The translations under genes and the position numbers were made by a program. 64,000 nucleotides of DNA from Stutzerimonas decontaminans (GTDB lineage Bacteria; Pseudomonadota; Gammaproteobacteria; Pseudomonadales; Pseudomonadaceae): the NCBI RefSeq assembly GCF_000661915.1, contig NZ_CP007509.1, forward strand, positions 3,481,001 to 3,545,000, in the 5' to 3' direction. The notes beneath the pieces were generated by a model. That model had not been told where the DNA came from. It searched no databases and saw only the letters and a program-made list of their open reading frames with translations. Each line of letters starts with the position of its first letter. The stretch's first letter is position 1. Of this stretch, positions 18,035 through 28,153 are shown piece by piece.

Positions 18035-18048
18035 TCTTATGTTTGTTA
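18035..18048 (-). promoter_or_regulatory. A-rich Crc/Hfq-type site before the acyl-CoA ligase
   Basis: Minus strand ATAACAAACATAAG, about 16 bases before the start codon; a weaker match to AANAANAA than the others. Confidence 0.35.
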
Positions 18049-18100
18049 TGAGGCGTGCTCGCAAGGGCGCTGGCGCTGCTGACAGTCACCCTAGGCCACG

Positions 18101-18117
18101 ATTACGTTAACGTAAAG
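18101..18117. promoter_or_regulatory. LiuR-type operator upstream of the acyl-CoA ligase
   Basis: ATTACGTTAACGTAAAG differs from the liuA palindrome by a single base over the shared 17. It is 82 bp upstream of the ligase start. Confidence 0.7.
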
Positions 18118-18173
18118 GTAACCAGCTGACAATATGTCGCAGGGTAGGCGAAAGTCGAGGGGTAGCACGTAGT

Positions 18174-18190
18174 CAAATGGCCAGTATTTG
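18174..18190. promoter_or_regulatory. shared 17-base motif, copy 2
   Basis: CAAATGGCCAGTATTTG, matching 14147-14163 at 16 of 17 bases, with perfect CAAAT/ATTTG inverted ends. Confidence 0.4.
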
Positions 18191-18266
18191 GTGATGTATA
18201 ACCTGGCTGCAGCCCTAGTGGGGCGCCTCACTGATGGGCTTCGACTCACGGAAACTGCGGTGCCCC

Positions 18267-18371
18267 CTTGGCGGGCTAAAGCCCACCCTACTGGGAGATC
18301 GTAGCCAGTCGAACCACTACGGTGCGGCGAGCATAACGGCAACGTTGTAGGGTGGGCTTCAGCCCACCAGA
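18267..18371. repeat. GTAGGGTGG palindromic repeat, inverted pair
   Basis: Two hairpin units face each other: GCGGGCTAAAGCCCACCCTA near 18277 and GTAGGGTGGGCTTCAGCCC near 18348. They lie between the ligase promoter and the uvsE stop and belong to the GTAGGGTGG family seen seven times in this window. Confidence 0.65.
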
Positions 18372-18401
18372 ACGAGCCGAGGCGACAACCACATCTGCCG
18401 G

Positions 18402-19433
18402 CTACGGCGCCGTCACGCACTTTCGCTGGTACTCCTGATGGAAATCCAGCGCGGCGAGGTTCTTGTCCTTGGCTTCGAGCATGATGTCGAAGCGATCGAG
18501 AAACTGAAACGCATAGCGATTCGTCCAGCGGTTCCACATGCGTTTGCTATGCGCATAGAGGTCGCGCTTGCTGACCTGCTCCAGCAACTCGGGGATTTCC
18601 AGCTTCCGCTCCGGCGCGAAGCCCAGCTCCATCAGGCTCTCCTGCGGCTGCGAGTAGTGCATGGTCGGCCGTACGCCGCGCCAGCTTTCCAGAACGCGCT
18701 CGATGCGCGGGTCGTCCGGCTCGATGTAGCGGCCCTCGTGAATCCAGCAGTGATGGATATCCAGCACCACCGGCGCGAGGTCCGCGAGGCTCAGGCAGTC
18801 GTCCAGGCCATAGGTCTTTTCATCGTTCTCGAAGGTGATGCAGTGGCGCGCCTCGCTCGACAGGCGCGGCCACACGGCACGCACCCCCTCGGCGCCGAGA
18901 CGCCCGGCGATATGCAGGTTGCATTTGAAGTCCTGGAAGCGCCGGCCGTAACCCATCATGCGGATCATGTCGGCGTGGTATTCGAATTCCGCCAGGCTGT
19001 TTTCCACGACCTGGGGCTTGTCCGATCCCAGCACGCAGTACTGGCCGGGATGCATCGACAGGCGGATATCGTGAGCCCGCGCCAGCTCGCCGATTGCGGC
19101 GAAACCCGCCTCGAGGCGGCGCTGCATTTCGGCACGGCGATAGAACGGCGCGATCTCGGCATGGCTGTAGAACGGCAGCAAGTCGCTGGACAGGCGCAAC
19201 ATGCGCAGCATCGGCGGTAACGTGGCGACGTATTCGAGCAACACCCGCTGAGCGCTCAGGTTGTGCGCGACGATCTCCTCGAGCTTCGCCTCCGCCGCTT
19301 CGCGTCCCGCCGAGGCCATCCAGCGCAGCGTGGTGCTGCGCGGATTGAAGGTGCGCTCGATGCGCTCCAGCTCCTTCAGCGAAAGGCTCTGTTGCGGGTG
19401 GCGATACATGCAGGCGAAGCCGATGCGGGGCAT
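18402..19433 (-). CDS. uvsE: UV damage endonuclease UvsE/UvdE
   Basis: A 343-residue TIM-barrel endonuclease that nicks 5' of UV photoproducts, starting an alternative excision repair. The N-terminus RIGFACMYR, the metal ligands in [33 protein letters not shown] and the DIMLEAKDK glutamate at the C-terminus match the family. The start at 19433 gives the family N-terminus; the long upstream extension is not coding. It is divergent from liuA, sharing a 321-bp region that contains the LiuR palindrome. Confidence 0.88.
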   Translation of the reverse strand: MPRIGFACMYRHPQQSLSLKELERIERTFNPRSTTLRWMASAGREAAEAKLEEIVAHNLSAQRVLLEYVATLPPMLRMLRLSSDLLPFYSHAEIAPFYRRAEMQRRLEAGFAAIGELARAHDIRLSMHPGQYCVLGSDKPQVVENSLAEFEYHADMIRMMGYGRRFQDFKCNLHIAGRLGAEGVRAVWPRLSSEARHCITFENDEKTYGLDDCLSLADLAPVVLDIHHCWIHEGRYIEPDDPRIERVLESWRGVRPTMHYSQPQESLMELGFAPERKLEIPELLEQVSKRDLYAHSKRMWNRWTNRYAFQFLDRFDIMLEAKDKNLAALDFHQEYQRKCVTAP

Positions 19434-19599
19434 GGAGTTTTCTCGTCGGTGGCAGGCCGGCGTTGCGGCCACTGCCTGTTTAGTCCCGCCAGCCTCGCGG
19501 CGAGTGCCCCGCCACCGACGAAACACCACCGTAGGACCGACTACCGGCGGCCGCACCTTGGCAGGCCTATGCTTGCAGACATGCCGACTCGGCAGTGTG

Positions 19600-19637
19600 T
19601 TGACAGACCCGCAGCGGACCTTTACGTTAACGTAAAG
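19600..19637 (+). promoter_or_regulatory. LiuR operator and -35 element upstream of liuA
   Basis: CTTTACGTTAACGTAAAG at 19620-19637 is a perfect 18-bp palindrome. A TTGACA -35 element at 19600-19605 lies just upstream, so a bound protein would cover the spacer and -10. The known LiuR motif of gamma-proteobacteria is of this kind, and a liuR gene lies downstream. Confidence 0.75.
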
Positions 19638-19754
19638 CAGCGAACGATCATCCATACCGATGACCTAGAACCGCTACCAGAGCGCCGGCCTGCACTCCGC
19701 CGGACGAACGAATCCTCTGAAAACAGAACAATTACAAGACAAGCAGGTGGCCCC

Positions 19755-20918
19755 ATGAACTACTCCAGCCTCAATTTCGCCCTCGGTGAAACCATCGACA
19801 TGCTGCGCGAGCAGCTGCAGGCCTTCGTCGCCGCCGAGATTGCCCCGCGCGCCGAAGCCATCGATCAGGAAAACCTGTTCCCGGCGGACATGTGGAAGAA
19901 ATTCGGCGAGATGGGTCTGCTCGGCGTGACCGTCTCCGAGGAGTACGGCGGTGCCGGCCTCGGCTACCTAGCCCACGTGGTGGCGATGGAAGAGATCAGC
20001 CGCGGCTCGGCCTCGGTCGCCCTCTCCTACGGCGCCCACTCCAACCTGTGCGTCAACCAGATCAACCGCAACGGCAACCCCGAGCAGAAGGCCCGCTACC
20101 TGCCCAAGCTGATCAGCGGCGAACACGTCGGTGCGCTGGCCATGAGCGAGCCGAATGCCGGCTCCGACGTGGTCTCCATGAAGCTGCGCGCCGAAAAGCG
20201 CGGCGACCGCTACGTGCTCAACGGCAGCAAGACCTGGATCACCAACGGCCCGGACGCCAACACCTACGTGATCTACGCCAAGACCGACCTGGACAAGGGC
20301 GCGCACGGCATCACCGCGTTCATCGTCGAGCGCGACTGGAAGGGTTTCTCCCGCGGCAACAAGTTCGACAAGCTCGGCATGCGCGGCTCCAACACCTGCG
20401 AGCTGTTCTTCGATGACGTCGAGGTGCCGGAAGAGAATGTGCTGGGCCTCGAGAACGGCGGCGTCAAGGTGCTGATGAGCGGCCTGGACTACGAACGCGT
20501 GGTGCTGGCCGGCGGCCCGACCGGGATCATGCAGTCCTGCCTCGATGTGGTGGTGCCCTACATCCACGACCGCAAGCAGTTCGGTCAGAGCATCGGCGAG
20601 TTCCAGTTCATCCAGGGCAAGGTGGCGGACATGTACACCCAGCTCAACGCCAGCCGCGCCTATCTCTACGCCGTCGCCCAGGCCTGCGACCGTGGCGAGA
20701 CCACCCGCAAGGACGCCGCCGGGGTGATCCTCTATACCGCCGAAAACGCCACGCAGATGGCCCTGCAGGCGATCCAGATCCTCGGCGGCAACGGCTATAT
20801 CAACGAATTCCCCACCGGCCGCCTGCTGCGTGACGCCAAGCTCTACGAGATCGGCGCCGGCACCAGCGAGATCCGCCGCATGCTGATCGGCCGCGAGCTG
20901 TTCAACGAATCCAGGTGA
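19755..20918 (+). CDS. liuA: isovaleryl-CoA dehydrogenase LiuA
   Basis: A 387-residue FAD enzyme oxidising isovaleryl-CoA to 3-methylcrotonyl-CoA in leucine breakdown. It has the [12 protein letters not shown] flavin motif (131-142), WITNGPDA (161-168), and the catalytic glutamate at the isovaleryl-specific position, Glu247 in GLDYERVV; the C-terminal [16 protein letters not shown] is typical. The ATG at 19755 follows an A-rich leader; the longer frame upstream is the uvsE antisense. First gene of liuABCDE. Confidence 0.93.
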   Translation: MNYSSLNFALGETIDMLREQLQAFVAAEIAPRAEAIDQENLFPADMWKKFGEMGLLGVTVSEEYGGAGLGYLAHVVAMEEISRGSASVALSYGAHSNLCVNQINRNGNPEQKARYLPKLISGEHVGALAMSEPNAGSDVVSMKLRAEKRGDRYVLNGSKTWITNGPDANTYVIYAKTDLDKGAHGITAFIVERDWKGFSRGNKFDKLGMRGSNTCELFFDDVEVPEENVLGLENGGVKVLMSGLDYERVVLAGGPTGIMQSCLDVVVPYIHDRKQFGQSIGEFQFIQGKVADMYTQLNASRAYLYAVAQACDRGETTRKDAAGVILYTAENATQMALQAIQILGGNGYINEFPTGRLLRDAKLYEIGAGTSEIRRMLIGRELFNESR

Positions 20919-20948
20919 GCCTGCGGGCGGAAAGAACGCCCCAGCCTC

Positions 20949-21013
20949 GTAGGGTGGAAAACCGCGAAGCGTTTTCCACCGCAGTCGGTGGATGGCAGAG
21001 CCATCCATGATGG
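20949..21013. repeat. GTAGGGTGG palindromic repeat between liuA and liuB
   Basis: Two hairpins: GGTGGAAAAC...GTTTTCCACC and GGTGGATGGC...GCCATCC. They lie inside the operon, 30 bp after liuA and just before the liuB ribosome site, and could affect message stability. Confidence 0.65.
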
Positions 21014-21031
21014 AATTGAACGGAGCCAACC

Positions 21032-22639
21032 ATGGCCATCCTGCACACCCAGATCAATACCCGTTCACCGGAGTTCGCCGCCAACAGCGCGGCGATGCTC
21101 GACCAGGTGAACAACCTGCGCGCCCTGCTCGGCCGCGTCAGCGAAGGCGGTGGCGCCACCGCCCAGCAGCGCCATGTCTCACGCGGAAAGCTCTTGGTGC
21201 GCGAGCGCATCGACACCCTGCTCGACGCCGGCTCGGCCTTTCTCGAACTCGCGCCGTTGGCCGCCCATGAGGTCTACGGCGAAGACGTCGCCGCCGCCGG
21301 CGTGGTCGCGGGTATCGGCCGCGTCGAAGGCGTCGAGTGCATGATCATCGCCAACGACGCCACCGTTAAAGGCGGCACCTACTACCCGCTGACGGTGAAA
21401 AAGCACCTGCGCGCGCAGACCGTAGCCCGCGAAAATCGCCTGCCCTGCATCTACCTGGTGGACTCCGGCGGCGCCAACCTGCCGCGTCAGGACGAGGTGT
21501 TCCCGGACCGCGAACACTTTGGCCGCATCTTCTTCAACCAGGCCAACATGAGCGCCATGGGCATCCCGCAGATCGCAGTGGTGATGGGCTCCTGCACCGC
21601 CGGCGGCGCCTACGTGCCGGCGATGGCCGACGAGGCCATCATGGTGCGCAACCAGGCGACCATCTTCCTCGCCGGCCCGCCGCTGGTGAAGGCTGCCACC
21701 GGCGAAGTGGTAACTGCCGAGGACCTGGGCGGCGCCGACGTGCACTGCAAGACCAGCGGCGTCGCCGACCATTACGCCGAGAACGACGAACACGCGCTGG
21801 CCATCGCCCGCCGCTGTGTGGCCAACCTCAACTGGCGCAAGCTTGGCCAGCTGCAGACCCGCGAACCGCGTGCACCGCTGTATGCCACCGACGAGCTGTA
21901 CGGTGTGATTCCGGCCCAGGCCAAGCAACCCTACGACGTGCGCGAAGTGATCGCGCGGCTGGTGGACGGCAGCGAGTTCGATGAATTCAAGGCGCTGTTC
22001 GGCACCACCCTGGTCTGCGGCTTCGCCCATCTGCACGGCTACCCGATCGCCATCCTCGCCAACAACGGCATCCTCTTCGCCGAGGCGGCGCAGAAAGGCG
22101 CGCACTTCATCGAACTGGCCTGCCAGCGCGGCATTCCGCTGCTGTTCCTGCAGAACATCACCGGCTTTATGGTCGGGCAGAAATACGAGGCCGGCGGCAT
22201 CGCCAAGCACGGCGCCAAGCTGGTCACCGCGGTGGCTTGCGCCCAGGTGCCGAAATTCACCGTGCTCATCGGCGGCAGCTTCGGTGCCGGCAACTACGGC
22301 ATGTGCGGCCGCGCCTACGACCCGCGTTTCCTGTGGATGTGGCCCAACGCACGCATCGCCGTGATGGGTGGAGAACAGGCCGCCGGGGTACTCGCCCAAG
22401 TCAAGCAGGAACAGAGCGAGCGTGCCGGCAAGAGTCTCGGCGACGACGAGGTAGCAGCGATCAAGCAGCCGATCCTCGAGCAGTACGAACGCCAGGGGCA
22501 TCCCTATTACTCCAGCGCGCGACTGTGGGACGACGGCGTGATCGACCCGGCGCAGACCCGCGAGGTGCTCGGGCTGGCGTTGTCCGCCGCGCTGAATGCG
22601 CCGATCGAGCCGACCCGCTTCGGCGTGTTCCGCATGTAA
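21032..22639 (+). CDS. liuB: methylcrotonyl-CoA carboxylase carboxyltransferase subunit LiuB
   Basis: The 535-residue beta subunit transfers CO2 from biotin to 3-methylcrotonyl-CoA. The two crotonase-like halves are present: [22 protein letters not shown] in the N half (about 146-167) binds acyl-CoA, and [18 protein letters not shown] near residue 416 with GGEQAAGVL near residue 450 forms the carboxybiotin site. Length matches the family. It works with LiuD, which carries biotin. Confidence 0.93.
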   Translation: MAILHTQINTRSPEFAANSAAMLDQVNNLRALLGRVSEGGGATAQQRHVSRGKLLVRERIDTLLDAGSAFLELAPLAAHEVYGEDVAAAGVVAGIGRVEGVECMIIANDATVKGGTYYPLTVKKHLRAQTVARENRLPCIYLVDSGGANLPRQDEVFPDREHFGRIFFNQANMSAMGIPQIAVVMGSCTAGGAYVPAMADEAIMVRNQATIFLAGPPLVKAATGEVVTAEDLGGADVHCKTSGVADHYAENDEHALAIARRCVANLNWRKLGQLQTREPRAPLYATDELYGVIPAQAKQPYDVREVIARLVDGSEFDEFKALFGTTLVCGFAHLHGYPIAILANNGILFAEAAQKGAHFIELACQRGIPLLFLQNITGFMVGQKYEAGGIAKHGAKLVTAVACAQVPKFTVLIGGSFGAGNYGMCGRAYDPRFLWMWPNARIAVMGGEQAAGVLAQVKQEQSERAGKSLGDDEVAAIKQPILEQYERQGHPYYSSARLWDDGVIDPAQTREVLGLALSAALNAPIEPTRFGVFRM

Positions 22640-22696
22640 TCCGAGCCGCCGGCAGCCAAGCGCGCCGGCGACTGCAGTCGCATCGAGGATGCCGAG

Positions 22697-23494
22697 ATGA
22701 CCGATTTCCAGACCATCGAACTGAACAAAGACGCGCGCGGCGTGGCCACCCTCTGGCTCAACCGCGCGGACAAGAACAATGCCTTCGACGCCCGGGTGAT
22801 CGGCGAACTGAACGCGGCGCTGGCCCAGGTGCAGGACGATGCGGGCATCCGCTTCCTGATCCTGCGCGGGCGCGGCAAGCATTTCTCCGCCGGCGCCGAT
22901 CTGGGCTGGATGCGCGAGTCGGCCAAGCTCGACTACCAGGCCAATCTCGCCGACGCCCATGAACTCGGCGAGCTGATGCAGCGCCTCTACCAGCTGCCGC
23001 AGCCGACCCTGGCCGTGGTGCAGGGCGCGGCCTTCGGCGGCGCGCTGGGGCTGATCGCCTGCTGCGACATGGCCATCGGCGCCAGCGACGCGCTGTTCTG
23101 CCTGTCGGAAGTCCGCATCGGCCTGGCCCCGGCGGTGATCAGCCCGTTCGTGGTCAAGGCCATCGGCGAGCGCGCCGCCCGCCGCTACGCGCTGACCGCC
23201 GAACGCTTCGACGGCCAGCGCGCCCGCGAACTGGGCCTGCTCGCCGAAACCTATCCGGCCAGTGAACTGGACGCCGCGCTCGAGCAATGGGTCGACAACC
23301 TGCTGCTCAACAGCCCGCAGGCGCTCAAGGCCTGCAAGGAGCTATTACTGGAGGTGGGCGACGGCGATTTCGACGCCGACCTGCGCCAGACCACCGAACA
23401 GGCCATCGCGCGCCTGCGCACCAGCCCGGAAGGTCAGGAAGGCCTGAGCGCCTTCCTGGAAAAACGTAAGCCGGCCTGGCAGGAGAACAAGTAA
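22697..23494 (+). CDS. liuC: methylglutaconyl-CoA hydratase LiuC
   Basis: A 265-residue enoyl-CoA hydratase family enzyme that hydrates 3-methylglutaconyl-CoA to HMG-CoA. GRGKHFSAGADLGWM (about 56-70) forms the oxyanion and CoA pocket, and GGALGLIACCDMAI the second loop. The TAA stop overlaps the ATG of liuD (TAATG), so the two are translationally coupled. Confidence 0.9.
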   Translation: MTDFQTIELNKDARGVATLWLNRADKNNAFDARVIGELNAALAQVQDDAGIRFLILRGRGKHFSAGADLGWMRESAKLDYQANLADAHELGELMQRLYQLPQPTLAVVQGAAFGGALGLIACCDMAIGASDALFCLSEVRIGLAPAVISPFVVKAIGERAARRYALTAERFDGQRARELGLLAETYPASELDAALEQWVDNLLLNSPQALKACKELLLEVGDGDFDADLRQTTEQAIARLRTSPEGQEGLSAFLEKRKPAWQENK

Positions 23495-25404
23495 TGAATC
23501 GTCCTATCGATACCCTGCTGGTGGCCAACCGCGGCGAGATCGCCTGCCGTGTGATGCGCACCGCCAAGGCCATGGGCCTGACCACCGTTGCCGTGCACAG
23601 CGCCATCGACGCCAGCGCGCGCCACGCCCGCGAAGCCGATATCCGCATAGACCTCGGCGGCGCCAAGCCGGCCGAGAGCTACCTGCGCATCGACAAGCTG
23701 ATCGAAGCAGCCCGCGCCAGCGGTGCCCAGGCGATCCACCCGGGCTACGGCTTCCTCTCGGAGAACGCCGAGTTCGCTCGCGCCATCGAACAGGCCGGGC
23801 TGATCTTCCTCGGCCCGCCCGCCTCTGCCATCGACGCCATGGGCAGCAAGTCCGCCGCCAAAGCGCTGATGGAAGAAGCCGGCGTACCGCTGGTGCCGGG
23901 GTATCACGGCCAGGCCCAGGACTACGAAACCTTCCGCGCCGCCGCCGAGACCATCGGCTACCCGGTGCTGCTCAAGGCCACCGCCGGCGGTGGCGGCAAG
24001 GGCATGAAGGTGGTCGAGCGCGAGGCCGATCTGGCCGAAGCGCTGGCCTCCGCCCAGCGCGAGGCGCAGTCGTCGTTCGGCGATTCGCGCATGCTGGTCG
24101 AGAAATACGTGCTCAAGCCGCGTCACGTGGAGATCCAGGTATTCGCCGACCAGCACGGCAACTGCCTGTACCTCAACGAGCGCGACTGCTCGATCCAGCG
24201 CCGCCATCAGAAAGTCATCGAGGAAGCGCCGGCGCCCGGCCTGACCCCGGCATTGCGCCGCGCCATGGGTGAGGCGGCGGTAAAGGCGGCGCAGGCGATC
24301 GGCTACGTCGGTGCCGGCACGGTGGAGTTCCTGCTCGATGCCCGCGGCGAATTCTTCTTTATGGAGATGAATACCCGCCTGCAGGTCGAGCACCCGGTCA
24401 CGGAGGCCATCACCGGCCTCGATCTGGTTGCCTGGCAGATTCGCGTCGCCCGCGGCGAGCCGCTGCCGATCAGCCAGGCGCAGGTGCCGCTGATCGGTCA
24501 TGCCATCGAAGTGCGGCTGTACGCCGAAGACCCGGACAACGATTTCCTCCCGGCCACCGGCACCCTCGAGCTCTACCGTGAAGCGGCGGAAGGCCCGGGG
24601 CGTCGCGTCGACAGCGGCGTCGCCGAGGGCGATACGGTGTCGCCGTTCTACGACCCCATGCTCGGCAAGCTGATCGCCTGGGGCGAGAACCGCGAGGAAG
24701 CGCGTCTGCGCCTCTTGGCCATGCTCGACGAGACCGCCGTCGGCGGCGTGCGCACCAACCTCGCCTTCCTGCGCCGCGTCGTCGGCCACCGCGCATTCGC
24801 CGAGGCCGAGCTGGATACCGGCTTTATTCCACGCCACGAAAGCGAACTGCTGCGTCCGGCCGGCGAGCTGTCCGATGCCTTCTGGCAACAGGCTGCCGAG
24901 TGCTTCGTGCAGAGCGAGCCGGCCACCGTTCGCGGCGACGATGCCCATTCGCCGTGGTCCAAGCGCAGCGGGCTGCGTTTCGGCATGCCGGCGCAGATCA
25001 GCCTGCATCTGCAGTGCAATGGCGAGAGCCGCCGGCTGAAGGTCGATCCCGCAGCGCAGCAGCCAAACGCGCGCACGCCCAGGGCGATCCGCCAGGGTGG
25101 TGCGCTGTATCTGCAGTGGAACGGCGAATGGCTGGCCGTGCGCGCCTTCGACCCCATCGCAGAAGCCGAAGCAAGCCACCAGCATCACGGCGGCCTGACC
25201 GCGCCGATGAACGGCAGCATCGTTCGTGTACTGGTGGAGGCCGGCCAGCATGTCGAGGCCGGCACCGCACTGATCGTGCTGGAAGCGATGAAGATGGAAC
25301 ACAGCATCCGCAGTGCCGAGGCCGGCGTGGTCAAGAGCCTGTTCTGCAGCGAAGGCGAGATGGTCAGCGAAGGCGCGGTGCTGCTGGAGATGGAAGAGGC
25401 CTGA
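23494..25404 (+). CDS. liuD: methylcrotonyl-CoA carboxylase biotin-carrying subunit LiuD
   Basis: The 636-residue alpha subunit has a biotin carboxylase domain (residues about 4-445; ATP-grasp loop [10 protein letters not shown] near 166, [14 protein letters not shown] near 290) and a C-terminal biotinyl domain with EAMKMEH, the biotin lysine being Lys600. It carboxylates biotin with bicarbonate and ATP and hands the CO2 to LiuB. The start overlaps liuC. Confidence 0.93.
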   Translation: MNRPIDTLLVANRGEIACRVMRTAKAMGLTTVAVHSAIDASARHAREADIRIDLGGAKPAESYLRIDKLIEAARASGAQAIHPGYGFLSENAEFARAIEQAGLIFLGPPASAIDAMGSKSAAKALMEEAGVPLVPGYHGQAQDYETFRAAAETIGYPVLLKATAGGGGKGMKVVEREADLAEALASAQREAQSSFGDSRMLVEKYVLKPRHVEIQVFADQHGNCLYLNERDCSIQRRHQKVIEEAPAPGLTPALRRAMGEAAVKAAQAIGYVGAGTVEFLLDARGEFFFMEMNTRLQVEHPVTEAITGLDLVAWQIRVARGEPLPISQAQVPLIGHAIEVRLYAEDPDNDFLPATGTLELYREAAEGPGRRVDSGVAEGDTVSPFYDPMLGKLIAWGENREEARLRLLAMLDETAVGGVRTNLAFLRRVVGHRAFAEAELDTGFIPRHESELLRPAGELSDAFWQQAAECFVQSEPATVRGDDAHSPWSKRSGLRFGMPAQISLHLQCNGESRRLKVDPAAQQPNARTPRAIRQGGALYLQWNGEWLAVRAFDPIAEAEASHQHHGGLTAPMNGSIVRVLVEAGQHVEAGTALIVLEAMKMEHSIRSAEAGVVKSLFCSEGEMVSEGAVLLEMEEA

Positions 25405-25411
25405 AGGATGC

Positions 25412-25497
25412 ACAAGGTGGGCAAGGCTTCGCCGTTGTCCACCCTACGCATGAACGCAAGGCCATAGGGTGGAAAACGCCGCAGGCTTTTCCACCGA
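25412..25497. repeat. GTAGGGTGG palindromic repeat between liuD and liuE
   Basis: Two hairpin units in inverted arrangement, GGTGGGCAAGGC...TTGTCCACCCTA and TAGGGTGGAAAACGCC...TTTTCCACC, within the 176-bp liuD-liuE gap. Confidence 0.6.
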
Positions 25498-25580
25498 CAC
25501 CAGGCACCGGCCCCGTCCGGATGCCGGATGACAGAAATAAACCGGTGAGCGCGCCAATCGCGCTCACCCCAGGAGGACAT

Positions 25581-26480
25581 ATGAGCCTGCCCAAACAGGT
25601 CCGGCTGGTGGAAGTCGGCCCGCGCGACGGTCTGCAGAACGAGCAGCAGCCGATCAGCGTGGCGGACAAGGTGCGCCTGGTGGACGACCTGAGCGCCGCC
25701 GGGCTGTCCTATATCGAAGTCGGCAGCTTCGTCTCGCCCAAATGGGTGCCGCAGATGGCGGGCTCCGCCGAGGTCTTCGCGCAGATCCAGCAAAAGCCGG
25801 GCGTCACCTACGCGGCGCTGACGCCGAACATGAAGGGGCTGGAAGCGGCGATTGAGGCCGGTGTGAAGGAGGTCGCGGTGTTCGGTGCCGCCTCCGAAGC
25901 CTTCTCGCAGAAGAACATCAACTGCTCCATCGCTGAGAGCCTGGCGCGCTTCGCGCCGCTGATGGAGGCAGCCCGCGAGCAGGACATCCGTGTGCGTGGC
26001 TACGTTTCCTGCGTGCTTGGCTGCCCCTACGAAGGTGAGGTGGCACCGGCCAAGGTCGCCGAAGTCGCCCGCGAGCTTTACGCCATGGGCTGCTACGAGG
26101 TTTCCCTTGGCGACACCATCGGCACCGGCACGCCGGGCAAGACCCGCACGCTATTCGACACGGTAGCTCGTGAAGTGCCACGCGAACGACTCGCCGGGCA
26201 TTTTCACGACACCTATGGCCAGGCGCTGGCGAATATCTATGCCAGCCTGCTGGAAGGCATCGCGGTGTTCGACAGCTCGGTCGCCGGCCTCGGCGGTTGC
26301 CCCTACGCCAAAGGCGCCAGCGGCAATGTCGCCAGCGAAGACGTGCTGTACATGTTCAACGGGCTGGACATAGCCACCGGCATCGACCTCGATGCGTTGA
26401 TCGCCGCCGGCCAGCGCATCAGCCAGCTGCTGGGGCGTGTCAACGGTTCGCGGGTAGCCCGCGCCAGGCAAGCCGGTTAG
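25581..26480 (+). CDS. liuE: hydroxymethylglutaryl-CoA lyase LiuE
   Basis: A 299-residue TIM-barrel lyase that splits HMG-CoA into acetyl-CoA and acetoacetate, the last liu step. [12 protein letters not shown] (about 8-19) holds the catalytic Arg and metal ligand, [11 protein letters not shown] near 207 the metal histidine, and [14 protein letters not shown] near 233 the active-site cysteine. AGGAGGACAT before ATG 25581 is a textbook ribosome site and fixes the start, against a much longer upstream frame. Confidence 0.92.
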   Translation: MSLPKQVRLVEVGPRDGLQNEQQPISVADKVRLVDDLSAAGLSYIEVGSFVSPKWVPQMAGSAEVFAQIQQKPGVTYAALTPNMKGLEAAIEAGVKEVAVFGAASEAFSQKNINCSIAESLARFAPLMEAAREQDIRVRGYVSCVLGCPYEGEVAPAKVAEVARELYAMGCYEVSLGDTIGTGTPGKTRTLFDTVAREVPRERLAGHFHDTYGQALANIYASLLEGIAVFDSSVAGLGGCPYAKGASGNVASEDVLYMFNGLDIATGIDLDALIAAGQRISQLLGRVNGSRVARARQAG

Positions 26481-26544
26481 CGGCATCGTTCTTGCTAAAC
26501 CCTATTCGTCGGGCGCCCATTCAGGTAGCGCCCGGCGCAGACAG

Positions 26545-26553
26545 AACAACAAG
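26545..26553 (+). promoter_or_regulatory. A-rich Crc/Hfq-type site before the CoA-transferase
   Basis: AACAACAAG lies 13 bases before the start codon and just before the ribosome site. Confidence 0.45.
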
Positions 26554-26565
26554 TAGAGGTAATTC

Positions 26566-27261
26566 ATGAACAAGATTTACCCCAGCGCCGCCCACGCCCT
26601 GGAAGGGTTGGTTCAGGACGGCATGACTATCGCCGTCGGCGGCTTCGGCCTGTGCGGCATTCCCGAGCAGCTGATCGCCGCCCTGCGCGACAGCGGCAAG
26701 AAAGACCTGACTGCCATCAGCAACAACGCCGGCGTCGACGGCTTCGGTCTCGGCCTGCTCCTGGAGACGCGGCAGATCAGCAAGATGGTTTCCTCCTACG
26801 TGGGTGAGAACAAGGAGTTCGAGCGCCAGTATCTGGCCGGCGAGCTGGCCTTGGAATTTACCCCGCAGGGCACCTTGGCCGAGAAGCTGCGTGCCGGCGG
26901 CGCGGGCATCCCGGCGTTCTACACCAAGACCGGTTACGGCACCCTGGTGGCCGAAGGCAAGGAGACCCGCCAGTTCAAAGGCGAGTGGTACGTGATGGAG
27001 GAATCCCTCACCGCGGACCTGGCCCTGGTCAAGGCGTGGAAGGCCGACAAGGCCGGCAACCTGCTGTTTCGCAAGACCGCGCGTAACTTCAACCCGCTGG
27101 CAGCGATGGCCGGCGAGGTCTGCGTCGTCGAGGTGGAGGAGATCGTCGAGACCGGCGAGCTGGACCCGGACCAGATCCACCTGCCGGGCATCTACGTGCA
27201 TCGCATCGTGCACAACCCGAACCCGGAAAAACGCATCGAAAAACGCACGGTGAGGAGCTGA
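26566..27261 (+). CDS. scoA: 3-oxoacid (acetoacetate) CoA-transferase subunit A
   Basis: The 231-residue alpha subunit has [13 protein letters not shown] near residue 25 (CoA-binding glycine loop) and [14 protein letters not shown] near residue 57. With subunit B it moves CoA from succinyl-CoA to acetoacetate, joining the LiuE product to thiolysis. Its gene follows liuE by 85 bp, with an A-rich site in the leader, and is part of the same strand run. It may be named atoD or dhcA in other pseudomonads. Confidence 0.88.
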   Translation: MNKIYPSAAHALEGLVQDGMTIAVGGFGLCGIPEQLIAALRDSGKKDLTAISNNAGVDGFGLGLLLETRQISKMVSSYVGENKEFERQYLAGELALEFTPQGTLAEKLRAGGAGIPAFYTKTGYGTLVAEGKETRQFKGEWYVMEESLTADLALVKAWKADKAGNLLFRKTARNFNPLAAMAGEVCVVEVEEIVETGELDPDQIHLPGIYVHRIVHNPNPEKRIEKRTVRS

Positions 27262-27265
27262 GACC

Positions 27266-27895
27266 ATGGCCTGGACACGTGAACAGATGGCGCAGCGCGC
27301 CGCCCAGGAGCTGCAGGACGGCTTCTACGTCAACCTCGGTATCGGCCTGCCGACCCTGGTCGCCAACTACATCCCCGAGGGCATGGACGTCTGGCTGCAG
27401 AGCGAGAACGGTCTGCTCGGCATCGGCCCCTTCCCGACCGAGGAAGAGATCGACCCGGACCTGATCAACGCCGGCAAGCAGACCGTCACCGCGCTGCCCG
27501 GCTCGAGCTTCTTCGACAACGCGCAAAGCTTCGCGATGATCCGCGGCGGTCACATCAACCTGGCCATCCTCGGTGCCATGCAGGTGTCGGAAAAGGGCGA
27601 CCTGGCCAACTGGATGATCCCCGGCAAGATGGTCAAGGGCATGGGCGGCGCGATGGACCTGGTGGCCGGCGTCAAGCGCGTCGTGGTGCTGATGGAGCAC
27701 ACTGCCAAGGGCGGCGCGCACAAGATCCTGCCGGCTTGCGATCTGCCGCTGACCGGCCTCGGCGTGGTCGACCGGATCATCACCGACCTCGGCGTACTGG
27801 ACGTCACCGAGCAAGGCCTGAAGCTGGTCGAACTGGCCGAAGGCGTCAGCTTCGATGAGCTGCAAGAGGCTACCTGCAGCCCGATCCAGCGCTGA
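27266..27895 (+). CDS. scoB: 3-oxoacid (acetoacetate) CoA-transferase subunit B
   Basis: The 209-residue beta subunit carries the catalytic glutamate in the SENGLLG motif (Glu47), which forms the glutamyl-CoA intermediate. [13 protein letters not shown] near residue 25 and [15 protein letters not shown] near residue 127 are family blocks. It starts four bases after scoA, so the subunits are made together. Confidence 0.9.
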   Translation: MAWTREQMAQRAAQELQDGFYVNLGIGLPTLVANYIPEGMDVWLQSENGLLGIGPFPTEEEIDPDLINAGKQTVTALPGSSFFDNAQSFAMIRGGHINLAILGAMQVSEKGDLANWMIPGKMVKGMGGAMDLVAGVKRVVVLMEHTAKGGAHKILPACDLPLTGLGVVDRIITDLGVLDVTEQGLKLVELAEGVSFDELQEATCSPIQR

Positions 27896-28009
27896 AGCCA
27901 GCGTGCGGGAAGAACGCCGGAGCATCCCTTGTCCGCCGCGTCTTCCCGCCTGCCCCGAACGCCCTCGAGCCGGCTGCCCGCCAGCACTGGCCAGTCACTG
28001 AGGCGCCCG

Positions 28010-28140
28010 TATACTGCGGCATTGACCGGTCTGCCAGCGCGCTGACCAACGGCTTGCCCCCTGTCGTTCGAGGGCACCCTTTCCCGGAGCCAGGCCGCGT
28101 GTCTGGCCCTCGCGTTACGCCCCGGCGTAACGCTTTTTTA
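28010..28140 (+). ncRNA. candidate leader RNA or small RNA upstream of atoB
   Basis: A TATACT -10 at 28010-28015 with a weak TGGCCA -35 at 27988-27993 (16-bp spacer) would start a ~119-nt transcript. It contains two weaker hairpins (CCCT/AGGG near 28065 and CCAG/CTGG near 28092-28107) and ends in the strong terminator before atoB. This could be an attenuator or an independent small RNA; the promoter is only a weak match. Confidence 0.35.
28112..28140 (+). terminator. intrinsic terminator just upstream of atoB
   Basis: GCGTTACGC and GCGTAACGC form a nine-bp stem with loop CCCG, followed by six T. It ends only 13 bases before the atoB start codon, so atoB must either have read-through or be controlled by attenuation. 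Confidence 0.85.
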
Positions 28141-28153
28141 TTCGGAGTCCGTC

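Noticed and set aside
18402..19655. Longer uvsE start at 19655
   Set aside because: The extra 74 residues cross the LiuR palindrome and have no similarity to the family; the [11 protein letters not shown] start fits.
21179..23287. 702-codon open frame antisense to liuB and liuC
   Set aside because: The plus strand encodes clear enzymes here; long antisense frames are common in GC-rich codon usage. The same reason applies to large antisense frames at 16259-18082, 23434-25413, 32015-33619, 35810-37687, 53131-55107 and 56317-58269.
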